Below are positions 1-8,558 of a stretch of 49,027 nucleotides of DNA, piece after piece. Source of the DNA: Pseudosporangium ferrugineum (GTDB lineage Bacteria > Actinomycetota > Actinomycetes > Mycobacteriales > Micromonosporaceae); contig NZ_PVZG01000032.1 in NCBI RefSeq assembly GCF_003002065.1, positions 1-49,027 of the forward strand. The letters run 5' to 3'. How positions within the stretch are numbered: position 1 is the first letter of the stretch; the number at the start of each line of letters is the position of its first letter. The notes under the pieces are model-generated. The model ran no database searches, had not been told where the DNA came from, and was given only the letters and a program-made list of their open reading frames with translations. The position numbers and the translations under genes are program-made.

Positions 1-2
1 AA

Positions 3-47
3 GAGGGTGTCCAGGTCTTGCGTCACAACACGATCTTGGACACCCTC
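3..47. repeat. Inverted repeat, 11-bp arms, at left window edge
   Basis: GAGGGTGTCCA at 3-13 is the exact reverse complement of TGGACACCCTC at 37-47, with 23 bases between. It lies about 80 bp beyond the stop codon of the leftward ATPase gene. It could act as a transcription terminator, or be the end of a mobile element that continues outside the window. The arms do not resemble any other repeat in this window, and there is no U-run. Confidence 0.5.
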
Positions 48-129
48 CCTTCGTACCCAAGACATCGACCCCTGACATCGGAACTACTCGTCTAGGCGAT
101 CCCGCCACCGCCCGGGCCACTGCCGTCGC

Positions 130-3100
130 TCAGTCAGCCCTGGCGCGCTCCATGACCTCCTCGGTGGTGGGCGGGCTCTGCGGGTGGTACGAGAGCGACC
201 ACGGCGCCTGCATCTTGACGAAGCGCCCGCCCTCGACCGCCGCGTAGAACTGGCCCACCCGCAGCCGGGCGATGTCCGAGACGTCGCTGCCCTTGGCCCG
301 GGCCAGCTCCCGCGCGGCGGCGATCTGGGTCGGATGGTTGAGCAGCCCGAAGAACTGCGTGGCGGCGTTGCCCGGGATGCGGTTGTGCAGCCCCTTCGGC
401 GCCTGGGTGGCGAACACCAGGCCGAGGCCGTACTTGCGGGCCTGCGAGGCGAGGGCGAGGGTGCTGTGCGTGCACGCGGTCATCGGCCCGGACGGCGCGA
501 GCGTCTGGGCCTCGTCCATCACGAAGAGCCCGCCGAGCGGCCGGTCGCCGGCCGGGTTCTGCTTGATCCACGCGAACAGCGCCAGCTGCAACTGGTTGAC
601 GAAGCTCTGCCGCTGCCCGTCATCGGTCAGCCCCACGAAGTTCACCACCGAGACCCGGGCCCGGTACCCCTCCCGCGGCGTCAGCAGCAGCCCCGGATCG
701 GTCGGCGCGCCCCGCCCCCCGAACAGCGGATCGTTGACGGTGGTGGCCATCAGCAGCTGCGCCATCTGATTCGCGATCTTCGGCGCGTCGTCGATCTGGC
801 TGGTGCCCTCCGGCAGGTCGTTGAGCAACCCGATGAAGGCCTTCAGATCGCTGGCCCCCGTACGCGCATAGCCGACCAGCGCCTCGCGCAGCACCGCCTG
901 CCCGAGCTGCGCCTTCCCGGTGGACCCGTCGACCTTGGCCCGAGGGGCGAGCGCGGCCACCGCCGAGTCGATGCCGGCGGCGAAGACGTCCGGATCGTCG
1001 AGCATCTCGGCGAAATCGGGCAACGGCTGAAAACTGAGCGGCCGCCCACTCTCCCGCCGAGGCGTCCACACCACCACCTCGGTGGTCCGCAGATACTCGG
1101 CCGACCGAGCCGTGTCGGCCTCGTCCCACCCCGGCGGCGCCTCGGGCCACGGATCACCCAGCCGCGACAGATCGTTGTTCGGATCGAGCACGATCGCCGA
1201 CACGCCCCGCAGCGCACACTCCTCGACCAGCCGCCGGATCAGCACGGTCTTCCCGGACCCGGACCCGGCGAAGATCGCGGTGTGCTTCCGCAGCGCGGCC
1301 AGCTCGATCCCCACCGGCCGCCCGCCGTCGACCGCCACCCCGAGCACCAGCGAACCATCGACAGCCGCGGCCTTTTCCGGCGCAGCGGTCACCGGGGTCG
1401 CGGCCGGCATCTCGCCGAGGGCGTGCTGCAGACACTCGATCGACGCCGTGGGCCGGCGCTCGCGGAACCAGGGCCGGAGCTTCTCGGGCCCGTACTCCTC
1501 GATGAGGTCGCGAAGCGCCATCAGCTGGGCCACGTCCGACTCGGGGAAGGCCGTCCAGGACCCGCCGGCGGATTTCAGCGTGTGCAGGACCTCCTGGGTC
1601 CGCGGGCCCTTCGCCCAGCCGGCGTTGCGCAGCAGGATGAGCCGGCGCTTCGTCTGGCCCTCGACCAGGCCCGCCGCGGTGTGCGCGTTGCGGATCCGGT
1701 TGAGGACGGCGATGTGGTGCGGCGAGCTGATGGCCCGGAACGCCCAGTGCGCCTCGTCCTCGGTCTCCTCGTCGAGGCTGCGCCGCAACCGGCCGTGCAG
1801 CGGCGGCTTCGTCCCCGGCGCGGCGTCGATGCCGAAGGCGTCCTCCGGGTCGTCGCGTTCGCCGATCCAGGCGGTCAGCCCGGCCCGGAGCAGGGCCGGC
1901 ACGAGCTCGTCCTCGGTCGCCTGGCGGAGCGCCGGGCCCGGGTCGGCGGCCTTGATCAGCTCGGCGTACCGGGTGTCGAAGGTGGCCCGTTCCCCCTCGG
2001 AGATGCTGACCCGTTCCGGTGGGGGAGGCGTGGTGCCCTTGCGGAGCAGCAGATGGTCGAGCTCGCGCACCTCTTCCTCGCGCAGGCACTCGCGCACGTG
2101 GTTGTCGACGGTGCGCAGGAGCTCGCGCGGCGTGAAGTCGACCGCCTCGGCGAAGGCGGACCCGAGCACCGGCCACGTCGGGTACGGCGGTGTGAAACCG
2201 GCCTCGGCGAACTTCGCGGTGAAGCGCTTCGCCACCAGGTCGCGGCCGATCTCCGCGGTCGGGATCAGCTTGAGGTCGGCGGCCTCGCGGAAGCGGTCCT
2301 GCACCGTGCTGGTCGCGGTGGTCTTGACCAGCTCCCACACCGCCGGGGTGCAACTGACCACCGACAGGGTGCGCCGGGTCGTCTCGCGCAGGGCCATCAG
2401 CCCGCCCGCGATGTGTTCCAGCAGCAGGGAACCGCTCCAGTCCGGCCGCTCGCTCGACCTGCTGGACGCGGCGGACTGGTGCACGAGGGGGTCGATCTGG
2501 TCGACGGCGATCACCGTCGGTCCGGTGAGGGCGAGGAGGCGGGAGATGTCGCGGACCACCTCCTGGGCCGAGCGTCGTCCCCGGCGCATGCCCCAGCGCG
2601 CCCGCTCACCGGGCTCGACCTCGTCGTTCGAGCAGAGGAACTCGTAGCCGATGTCCTGCGCCTGCGGGTCCTCGGCGGCGTGCAGCGCCAGGGCCCGCGC
2701 CGTGTCCTGGGCCTCGACCCCGACCTGCCGGTTGTGCTTGCGCAGCGAGTCCACGAAGGCGTCGAGCGTGGCCCGGGTCAGCGACGTGTCGCCGCTGACC
2801 GCGCGGCGGACGCCCCGGGTCGCCCCGCAGAGATCGGCGAGCCGGCGCAGGAAGATCGTCAGCTGACTCGCCCCGTCGCCGGGCACCCGGGTGAGACCCT
2901 CGACGACCGACAGCGCCGCGCTGCTCCAGAAGGCGCTGGCATCGAGCAGGCTGATCAGGAAGAAGTACCCGTCCTGGGCCTGCACCTGTTCGCGGACGGC
3001 CCCCAGGAGATGGGTCTTGCCGGTGCCCCGCTCGCCGAGCAACGCGACGCCGACCGGGCTCGACTCCCGCTGCTCACGCGCCTCGGCGAAGCCCTGCAGC

Positions 3101-3228
3101 ACCATCCCGGTGGCCACCTCGTGCAGGGCCGCGACGTGGAAGGGGGGTGGCCGCCAGACGTCGTCGGCGGTCGGCGCCCAGTTGAAGCGCAGCGCCGACA
3201 GGGCCCTGCGCTCGTCCTCGCCGATCAT
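130..3228 (-). CDS. Dual-ATPase protein: N-terminal AAA-type plus C-terminal HerA/DUF87-type domain
   Basis: A 1032-residue cytoplasmic protein with two P-loop NTPase modules. The first has a Walker A (GERGTGKT, residues 65-72) and a Walker B-like IAVDQID near 236-245. A middle region of about residues 400-620 is unassigned. The second has Walker A AGSGSGKT (654-661, Lys660), a Walker B FVMDEAQ near 902 and a following ATQAP sensor, the pattern of HerA/VirB4-type DNA translocases. The ATG overlaps the stop of the upstream winged-helix gene (ATGA), so the two are translationally coupled; no separate Shine-Dalgarno is visible. HerA proteins pump DNA and usually partner a nuclease such as NurA or a SIR2 or DUF4297 effector in defence systems. 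No nuclease motif was recognised in this protein or its neighbour. A role in conflict or defence is inferred from the divergent trypsin/STAND pair. A housekeeping DNA-processing role is the alternative. Confidence 0.8.
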   Translation of the reverse strand: MIGEDERRALSALRFNWAPTADDVWRPPPFHVAALHEVATGMVLQGFAEAREQRESSPVGVALLGERGTGKTHLLGAVREQVQAQDGYFFLISLLDASAFWSSAALSVVEGLTRVPGDGASQLTIFLRRLADLCGATRGVRRAVSGDTSLTRATLDAFVDSLRKHNRQVGVEAQDTARALALHAAEDPQAQDIGYEFLCSNDEVEPGERARWGMRRGRRSAQEVVRDISRLLALTGPTVIAVDQIDPLVHQSAASSRSSERPDWSGSLLLEHIAGGLMALRETTRRTLSVVSCTPAVWELVKTTATSTVQDRFREAADLKLIPTAEIGRDLVAKRFTAKFAEAGFTPPYPTWPVLGSAFAEAVDFTPRELLRTVDNHVRECLREEEVRELDHLLLRKGTTPPPPERVSISEGERATFDTRYAELIKAADPGPALRQATEDELVPALLRAGLTAWIGERDDPEDAFGIDAAPGTKPPLHGRLRRSLDEETEDEAHWAFRAISSPHHIAVLNRIRNAHTAAGLVEGQTKRRLILLRNAGWAKGPRTQEVLHTLKSAGGSWTAFPESDVAQLMALRDLIEEYGPEKLRPWFRERRPTASIECLQHALGEMPAATPVTAAPEKAAAVDGSLVLGVAVDGGRPVGIELAALRKHTAIFAGSGSGKTVLIRRLVEECALRGVSAIVLDPNNDLSRLGDPWPEAPPGWDEADTARSAEYLRTTEVVVWTPRRESGRPLSFQPLPDFAEMLDDPDVFAAGIDSAVAALAPRAKVDGSTGKAQLGQAVLREALVGYARTGASDLKAFIGLLNDLPEGTSQIDDAPKIANQMAQLLMATTVNDPLFGGRGAPTDPGLLLTPREGYRARVSVVNFVGLTDDGQRQSFVNQLQLALFAWIKQNPAGDRPLGGLFVMDEAQTLAPSGPMTACTHSTLALASQARKYGLGLVFATQAPKGLHNRIPGNAATQFFGLLNHPTQIAAARELARAKGSDVSDIARLRVGQFYAAVEGGRFVKMQAPWSLSYHPQSPPTTEEVMERARAD

Positions 3229-3872
3229 TTGATGACGAGCAGATGCTTGTCCTGGTTGCCGATGCTGACCGCGGCGGCCCGGTCCGCGGCCGTGAGGGTC
3301 TTCTGGTTGTCCTCCCCGAAGACGCGCACCCCCGGCTCGCGGTTGAGGGCCCGCAGCGCCTCGTCGACCTCGTCCCGGTCGATCCCCGGCAGGGCGGTGC
3401 GGATCTCGGCGAGCCCGACCGCGTCACCCGGCTGCCGGGCGACCCTCGCATAGGCGGCCCGGATCAGCGCGGTGACGTCCCCGCCCGCCGGCTCCGGCGC
3501 CGGGCCGGCCGGCCGGGCCTCCGGTCGCGGCACGAAATAGTCGGAGAGCGCGAGTCCCGCCGTGCCGAGATAATTGCGCAGTGCGGCGACCTGTGCGTAT
3601 ATGGCGGCGCCCTTGTAGCCGGAGCCCTTCGGCGGCTCGGTGCCGATGAGGTCGAGGGCATGCCGCCAGCCGTGGTCGCTCACGCCGAGGAAGACCCGCC
3701 GCCCCTCCCGTCTGACATCGACCAGGCCCGCTTTCTCGAGCCGATTTCGATCTTCGGTCTTGAGCTCGAATCCGCGCAGATTCTTCAGGTCCGCATTGGC
3801 TATCTCCTGCGCCTCGCCCAGCAGGACCAGCAGCGCACACGTATCGACGAGCTTGAGCTTTTCGTCCGACAT
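3225..3872 (-). CDS. Winged-helix-like protein paired with the dual ATPase
   Basis: A 215-residue soluble protein with no signal or membrane segment. The start ATG is preceded by a strong GGAGGAG. Residues about 8-75 look like a winged helix: a hydrophobic helix, a 'RLEKAGLVDVRREGRRV' helix-wing stretch, then GVSDHGW. A Pro/Ala/Gly linker near 118-130 leads to a second winged-helix-like part (about 132-205) with LAEIRTALPGIDRDEVDEAL and a short beta wing ending in LLVIK. The fold calls come from pattern only. Its last four bases are shared with the start of the HerA-type ATPase gene, so the two products are probably made together and may form a complex in which this protein reads DNA or acts as an adaptor. 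It could also be the repressor of the divergent promoter region, since it is the first gene on this side. Confidence 0.7.
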   Translation of the reverse strand: MSDEKLKLVDTCALLVLLGEAQEIANADLKNLRGFELKTEDRNRLEKAGLVDVRREGRRVFLGVSDHGWRHALDLIGTEPPKGSGYKGAAIYAQVAALRNYLGTAGLALSDYFVPRPEARPAGPAPEPAGGDVTALIRAAYARVARQPGDAVGLAEIRTALPGIDRDEVDEALRALNREPGVRVFGEDNQKTLTAADRAAAVSIGNQDKHLLVIK

Positions 3873-3934
3873 CTCGGCGCTCCTCCGGCATTCCGACGAC
3901 CCCGAAGATCATTGGATCCGCGGGCAACGGGCCG

Positions 3935-3963
3935 ATTCTGCCGAGCGAAGCGGTCCGCCGCAA
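3935..3963 (-). promoter_or_regulatory. Candidate promoter for the winged-helix/ATPase pair
   Basis: On the minus strand TTGCGG (3963-3958) is followed after 17 bases by CAGAAT (3940-3935), a fair fit to a vegetative actinobacterial promoter. It is 63 bp upstream of the ATG at 3872. It is a pattern match only. Confidence 0.4.
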
Positions 3964-4085
3964 GGTCCACTGTGATGATTCAGAAATCCGACACCGTCCA
4001 TGATCGACGATCTTAGGTAATCGAGGTCGGGGCGGTGCGGGAAATGCCGGACGAGGGTCCCGTGGTAGATCTCCTGAAAGGACTA

Positions 4086-4114
4086 TTGCCCCGATCGCCG
4101 GGGCATGCGACATT
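4086..4114 (+). promoter_or_regulatory. Candidate promoter with operator-like inverted repeat
   Basis: TTGCCC (4086-4091) and GACATT (4109-4114) are separated by 17 bases. The inverted repeat GCCCCG-N5-CGGGGC (4088-4104) occupies the space between them. This would place a dimeric regulator directly over the RNA-polymerase contact region of the Trypco1/protease-STAND operon. The -10 fit is modest. Confidence 0.4.
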
Positions 4115-4172
4115 GCCATGCGGCGCCGTTCCCGGCACCATTCATGATCTTTATCCGCGGAGGCAGGCGCCG

Positions 4173-4487
4173 ATGTCGTCAGAGGTCGTCCGGTATCGCG
4201 TCGATGCCGACACGGTCGCCCAGATCGAGATCGAACCGGTGGCCGGCTTCCGCCCGGCGGGCGCCGCCGACCTGGCCGGAACGGTCAAGGAGTCGGCCGC
4301 GCCGGTGGTGGCCGCCGCCCGGGTGCTGCTGGACGAGGTACGCCAGGCGGCTCCGGACTCGGTCCAGGTCAAGTTCGGCATCAAGGTGACCGGCACCGCC
4401 AACTGGGTCCTGGCCAAGGCCGCCACGGAGGCCAACTTCGAGGTCACGATGATCTGGAAGCCGGACGGTCCGCCCGGGCGGGGCTGA
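4173..4487 (+). CDS. Trypco1-like (CU044_2847-type) small protein
   Basis: A 104-residue protein. The ATG at 4173 was chosen because GCGGAGG lies about 10 bases upstream; an upstream in-frame start at 4035 has no ribosome site and would add unlikely sequence. The C-terminal half carries the signature VQVKFGIKVTGTANWVLAK followed by NFEVTMIW, as I recall it for the 'trypsin-co-occurring domain 1' family. An amphipathic helix (VVAAARVLLDEVRQ) precedes it. The family is named for its habit of sitting beside trypsin-like STAND proteins, exactly as here: the next gene starts 14 bp downstream. Its biochemical role is not established; a substrate, sensor or activator of the neighbouring protease is the usual inference. 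No catalytic motif is visible. Confidence 0.8.
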   Translation: MSSEVVRYRVDADTVAQIEIEPVAGFRPAGAADLAGTVKESAAPVVAAARVLLDEVRQAAPDSVQVKFGIKVTGTANWVLAKAATEANFEVTMIWKPDGPPGRG

Positions 4488-4501
4488 GGCGGAGCCGCGC
4501 C

Positions 4502-7500
4502 ATGTCCAAGGCGCCCGCGGATTCCTGGACCGTGGCGGTGCACGCCACACCCACCGATGCCAGCCCGCTCGGCACCGGTGTCGTGATCGACCGCAACCAG
4601 GTGCTGACCTGCGCCCACGTGCTGCGGGTGGACGGCGAGCCGCTGTCCGAGATCTGGCTCGCGTTCCCGAAGGCTCCCGGCGTCGGTTACGGCGAACGCC
4701 GCCGGGCGCGGCTCGCCCACGACGGCGAGGCGCACCGGCACGTCGACATCGCCCTGCTGGAACTGGCCGAACCCGTGCCGCCGTCGGTACGGCCCGCCCG
4801 CCTGAGGTGCGCCGCCCCGCAGGAGCTCAGCGGCAGATCCTGGTGGGCCTTCGGGTTTCCCGGCGGCGCCGAGCACGGCGGATCGGCCGAGGGCTCGGTC
4901 GGCGACCCGCTCACGTACGGCCGGATCCACCTCACCAGCTCCGCGGCACCCGGGCTCAAGCAGGGCTTCAGCGGCGGGGCACTGTGGTCGTACGAGTACG
5001 ACGCGGTCGTCGGCCTGGTGGTGGCGGCGGGCGACGGCGACGGCTACGCCCTGACGCTGCACCACGCCGACGAGCAGGTGCCGGAGCTGAAGCTGTCGGT
5101 CCTCGCGGAGTGGCAGGCGGGGGACGCCGACGATGCGGCCCTCGCGGCCTGGGGATGGGAGCTCGGCGGCGACGACGAGGCCCGCCGGCACTGGCTGCCC
5201 CGGGCCCGCGGGGTCGCCGTCCACACCGAACGCGGGTCCCGGTTCCGGGGCCGCGCCGCGGCGCTGCGGACCATCCGCTCCTGGCTGGACGCGCCGGTGG
5301 CGCCGGGCCGGGTCCTGGTGGTGACCGGCTCACCGGGGGTGGGGAAGTCGGCGGTGCTGGGCCGGATCGTCACGACCGCGGACGCCGGCGTCCGGCAGGC
5401 GCTCCCGGCCGGCGACACCGCCGAGGCCGCGACGGTCGGCTCGGTGTCCTGCGCGGTGCACGCCAAGGGCAAGACCGCACTGGAGATCGCGACCGAGATC
5501 GCCCGCGCCGCGTCCGTCGGCCTGCCCGCCGATCCGGCTGACCTCCTGCCGGCGCTGCGGGGCCGGCTCGGTCGCCGCGCGGCCCGGTTCAACCTCGTCA
5601 TCGACGCCCTCGACGAGGCGGCCACGCCCGGCCAGGCCCGCCGCCTGATCCGTGACGTGGTGCTTCCGCTGACCCGGCACCTCTGCCACCTCGGCGTGCA
5701 GGTGATCGTGGGCACCCGGCGGACGGACGATCGGGGCGACCTCGTCGCCGAGTTCGGCGGCGCGGCGGAGGTCGTCGACCTGGACACCGCCGCATACTTC
5801 GCCGAGTCCGACCTGGCCGGCTACGCGCTGGCCACCCTGGCCGGCACCGAGCGCCCCGGCAACCCGTACGCCGACCAGCGGGTCGCCGAGCCGGTCGCCC
5901 GCCGCATCGCCACCCTGTCGCGGGGCAACTTCCTGGTCGCCGGCCTCGTCGCCCGGGCCCGTGGGCTGCGCGACGACAGCCCGGCCGACCCGGCGGAGGT
6001 GTCCTTCGAGGCCACCGTGGCCGACGCCCTGGACCGCTACGTCGACGGCCTGCCCGCGGCCGGCGGATCCCCGGCCCGGCTGGCGCTGACCGCCCTCGCG
6101 TACGCCGAGACGCCCGGCCTGCCGATCTCGCTGTGGCGCACCGCCGTGGAGGCGCTGGGCGGGCGGGTCACGGAGGAGGAGCTGACCTTCTTCGCGCGTA
6201 CGTCGGCTGCCAACTTCCTGGTCGAGAGCGGCGCCGCCGAGACGCCCACCTACCGGCTGTTCCACCAGGCGCTCAACGAGGCCCTGCTCGCCGGCCGCCG
6301 GGAGGCGGAGAAGCGCCTGGTCACGGCGTGGCTCGGCGCGGCCCGGCGGGCCGGGTGGAGCGCGGCGCCGGATTACCTGCTGCGCTCCCTGCCCCAGCAC
6401 GCGGTCCGCACCGGGCTCGTCGACGAGCTGCTGACCGACGACGACTACCTCCTGCACGCCCACCTCGACCGGCTGATGCCGGCGGCGGACGCCGCGCGCA
6501 CCGAGCTCGGCGCTGCCCGCGCGCAACTGCTCCAGCGCACGCCGCAGGCCCTGCACGCGCCGGCGTCGGAGCGGGCCGCCCTCTTCTCCGTGGTGGAGAA
6601 GCTCGACGGGCTGCCCACCCGCCTGCGCCCCGCCGCCGCGGCGCCGTACGAGGCCCGCTGGGCCCGCACTCCGAGACGCCTCGAACGGACCGTGCTGGAG
6701 GGACACTCGGACGCGGTCCACGACGTCGCGTCGATCCCCGTCGACGGGCGCAACCTGCTCGCCTCCGCGGACGAGGACGGCACCGTCCGGCTCTGGAACC
6801 CGCTGACCAGTCAGACCGAACACGTCCTCGACTGCCACGACGACTGCATCCGGGGCCTGGCGGCCGTACGCGCCGGCGAGGTGCACCTGCTGGCGACGGG
6901 CGGCCACGACCACGTGATCAAGCTGTGGGACCCGCGTACGTGTCAGCTCGTCCGCACCCTCAGCGGCCACCGCGACTGGGTTCGCAACCTCTGCACGGTG
7001 CCCGCACCCGACGGCCGTGAACTGCTGGTGTCGGGCAGCGACGACCGTACGGTCCGGATCTGGGACCCGGAGACCGGCGAGGCCGTCCGGACCCTCGAGG
7101 GCCACACCGGCTGGGTGACCGCGGTGTGCCGGGCCGGTGCGCTGGTGGCGTCGACCGGGCTCGACGGCACGGTCCGGCTCTGGAACCCCGTCACCGGCGA
7201 GCCGGTCGCGGTCTTCGCCGGCCATGAGGGCTGGGTGAGCACGCTCTACCCGGTGCGGGGCATGGTCGCCTCGGCCGGCTACGACGGCACGATCCGGCTC
7301 TGGGACGCGCGGTACCGGGAGGAGGTCGCCCGGTTCGACCCGGAAGCCGGGCCGATCACGGACCTGTGCACGGTCGGCCTCGACGGCGTGCTGCTGCTCG
7401 CCGCGACGGCGGAGGACGGTGTCATCCGGCTCTGGAACATGACCAAGGGCCGGGAGGAGCGGCCGATCCGGGGCTACGCCAGCTGGATCCGGGCGATCTG

Positions 7501-8470
7501 CGAGCTGCCCGTCGGCGGCCGGAACCTGCTGGCCACCGCCGGCGACGACGGCACCGTCCGGCTCTGGGACCCGGCGACGGGGCTGGCCGAGACCGTGATG
7601 GACGGTGGCCGGCTGGGTGCCGTCGGCGCGGTGGCCGCGGTGCCGGCCCGCGACGGCGAGCTGGTGGCCTTCACCGGCGGCGACGGCACCGTACGGCTGT
7701 GGGAACCGTCCACCGGGGAGGAACGGCACGCCCTGGTCGCGTACGGGACCACGGTGACGGACGTCGCCGCCCTCGCCGACGACGACCGGCACCTGGTCGC
7801 CGTGTCCAGCGAGGACCGCGTGGTACGGGTCTGGGACGCCGACCACGGCCAGCTGTTCACGGAGTTCAAGGGCCACCACGAGCGGGTGAACGCCGTCTGC
7901 GCCGTCGGCACCCGGCTGGCGTCCGGCGCCGACGACCTGATCGTGCGGCTCTGGGACCTGCACAAGGACGTCAACCGGCCGCTGCTCGGCCACGCCACCT
8001 GGGTGACCGCGCTCGCGGCGGTGGCCGGCGACGACGGCCGGCTGCTCGTCTCCGCCGACGAGAGCGGCATGCTGCGGCTCTGGCATCCCGGCGGCGAACT
8101 GCTCACCGAACGGCAGGGCCACCACGACGCCGTGCACGCGGTGGCCGCGTTCCCGCTCGCCGGGCGCGACCTGCTGGTCTCGGCCGGCGCCGACCGGACG
8201 GTCCGGCTGTGGACGCTGCCGGAGCTCGCCCCGCGCGGCGTGCTCCACGGGCACACCGCCCCCGTCACCGGGGTGTGCGCGATGCCGTACGCCGGACGCA
8301 CCGCGCTGGTGTCCACAAGCCTCGACCGCACCGTGCGCATCTGGGACGTCGAGAGCGGCCGGCTCGTCCGGATCATCCCGGTGCATCATCGGGCGCTGGC
8401 TTGTGCGTACGCCGGGGGTGTTCTGGTTGTCGGGCTGGATCGGGGTCTGCTCGCGCTCGGCATGCGGTGA
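4502..8470 (+). CDS. Trypsin-like protease / STAND NTPase / WD40 repeat protein
   Basis: A 1322-residue intracellular protein with no signal peptide; ATG follows GGAG with 7-base spacing. Residues about 8-190 form a trypsin-like domain with a complete triad: His39 in TCAHV, Asp82 in HVDIALL, Ser157 in GFSGGAL. A short linker with HWLPRARGV and RFRGRAAAL, typical of this family, leads to a STAND/NACHT-like NTPase with Walker A GSPGVGKS (276-283) and Walker B LVIDALDE (365-372), then a helical region. From about 730 to the end are WD40 repeats: 13 clear blades ending in (V/I)(R/K)(L/I)W plus a weak last one, so probably two seven-bladed propellers. In this architecture the WD40 part senses a signal, the NTPase switches or oligomerises, and the protease is the effector. 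It is coupled to the Trypco1-like gene upstream. The role in immunity or regulated cell death is inference from the family. Confidence 0.92.
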   Translation: MSKAPADSWTVAVHATPTDASPLGTGVVIDRNQVLTCAHVLRVDGEPLSEIWLAFPKAPGVGYGERRRARLAHDGEAHRHVDIALLELAEPVPPSVRPARLRCAAPQELSGRSWWAFGFPGGAEHGGSAEGSVGDPLTYGRIHLTSSAAPGLKQGFSGGALWSYEYDAVVGLVVAAGDGDGYALTLHHADEQVPELKLSVLAEWQAGDADDAALAAWGWELGGDDEARRHWLPRARGVAVHTERGSRFRGRAAALRTIRSWLDAPVAPGRVLVVTGSPGVGKSAVLGRIVTTADAGVRQALPAGDTAEAATVGSVSCAVHAKGKTALEIATEIARAASVGLPADPADLLPALRGRLGRRAARFNLVIDALDEAATPGQARRLIRDVVLPLTRHLCHLGVQVIVGTRRTDDRGDLVAEFGGAAEVVDLDTAAYFAESDLAGYALATLAGTERPGNPYADQRVAEPVARRIATLSRGNFLVAGLVARARGLRDDSPADPAEVSFEATVADALDRYVDGLPAAGGSPARLALTALAYAETPGLPISLWRTAVEALGGRVTEEELTFFARTSAANFLVESGAAETPTYRLFHQALNEALLAGRREAEKRLVTAWLGAARRAGWSAAPDYLLRSLPQHAVRTGLVDELLTDDDYLLHAHLDRLMPAADAARTELGAARAQLLQRTPQALHAPASERAALFSVVEKLDGLPTRLRPAAAAPYEARWARTPRRLERTVLEGHSDAVHDVASIPVDGRNLLASADEDGTVRLWNPLTSQTEHVLDCHDDCIRGLAAVRAGEVHLLATGGHDHVIKLWDPRTCQLVRTLSGHRDWVRNLCTVPAPDGRELLVSGSDDRTVRIWDPETGEAVRTLEGHTGWVTAVCRAGALVASTGLDGTVRLWNPVTGEPVAVFAGHEGWVSTLYPVRGMVASAGYDGTIRLWDARYREEVARFDPEAGPITDLCTVGLDGVLLLAATAEDGVIRLWNMTKGREERPIRGYASWIRAICELPVGGRNLLATAGDDGTVRLWDPATGLAETVMDGGRLGAVGAVAAVPARDGELVAFTGGDGTVRLWEPSTGEERHALVAYGTTVTDVAALADDDRHLVAVSSEDRVVRVWDADHGQLFTEFKGHHERVNAVCAVGTRLASGADDLIVRLWDLHKDVNRPLLGHATWVTALAAVAGDDGRLLVSADESGMLRLWHPGGELLTERQGHHDAVHAVAAFPLAGRDLLVSAGADRTVRLWTLPELAPRGVLHGHTAPVTGVCAMPYAGRTALVSTSLDRTVRIWDVESGRLVRIIPVHHRALACAYAGGVLVVGLDRGLLALGMR

Positions 8471-8558
8471 TGCCGGGGTTGCACGTCGATGCGCAGGGGT
8501 TATGGTGCGTCGATGGGAGCCCACGAGGCGCCCGGACATTCCCTTCGAAAGGTTCGGT

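Noticed and set aside
184..3453. Very long plus-strand frame opposite the dual ATPase (and similar long opposite-strand frames at 5330-8632, 19363-22401, 22866-28169, 37060-39912, 41054-43231 and 45271-47484)
   Set aside because: They are shadows of real genes: composition is dominated by Arg/Gly/Pro/Ala/His, no domains are seen, and the opposite strand carries clear motifs.
4035..4172. Longer N-terminus for the Trypco1-like protein
   Set aside because: The added 46 residues overlap the promoter region and lack a ribosome site, whereas ATG 4173 has a good one.
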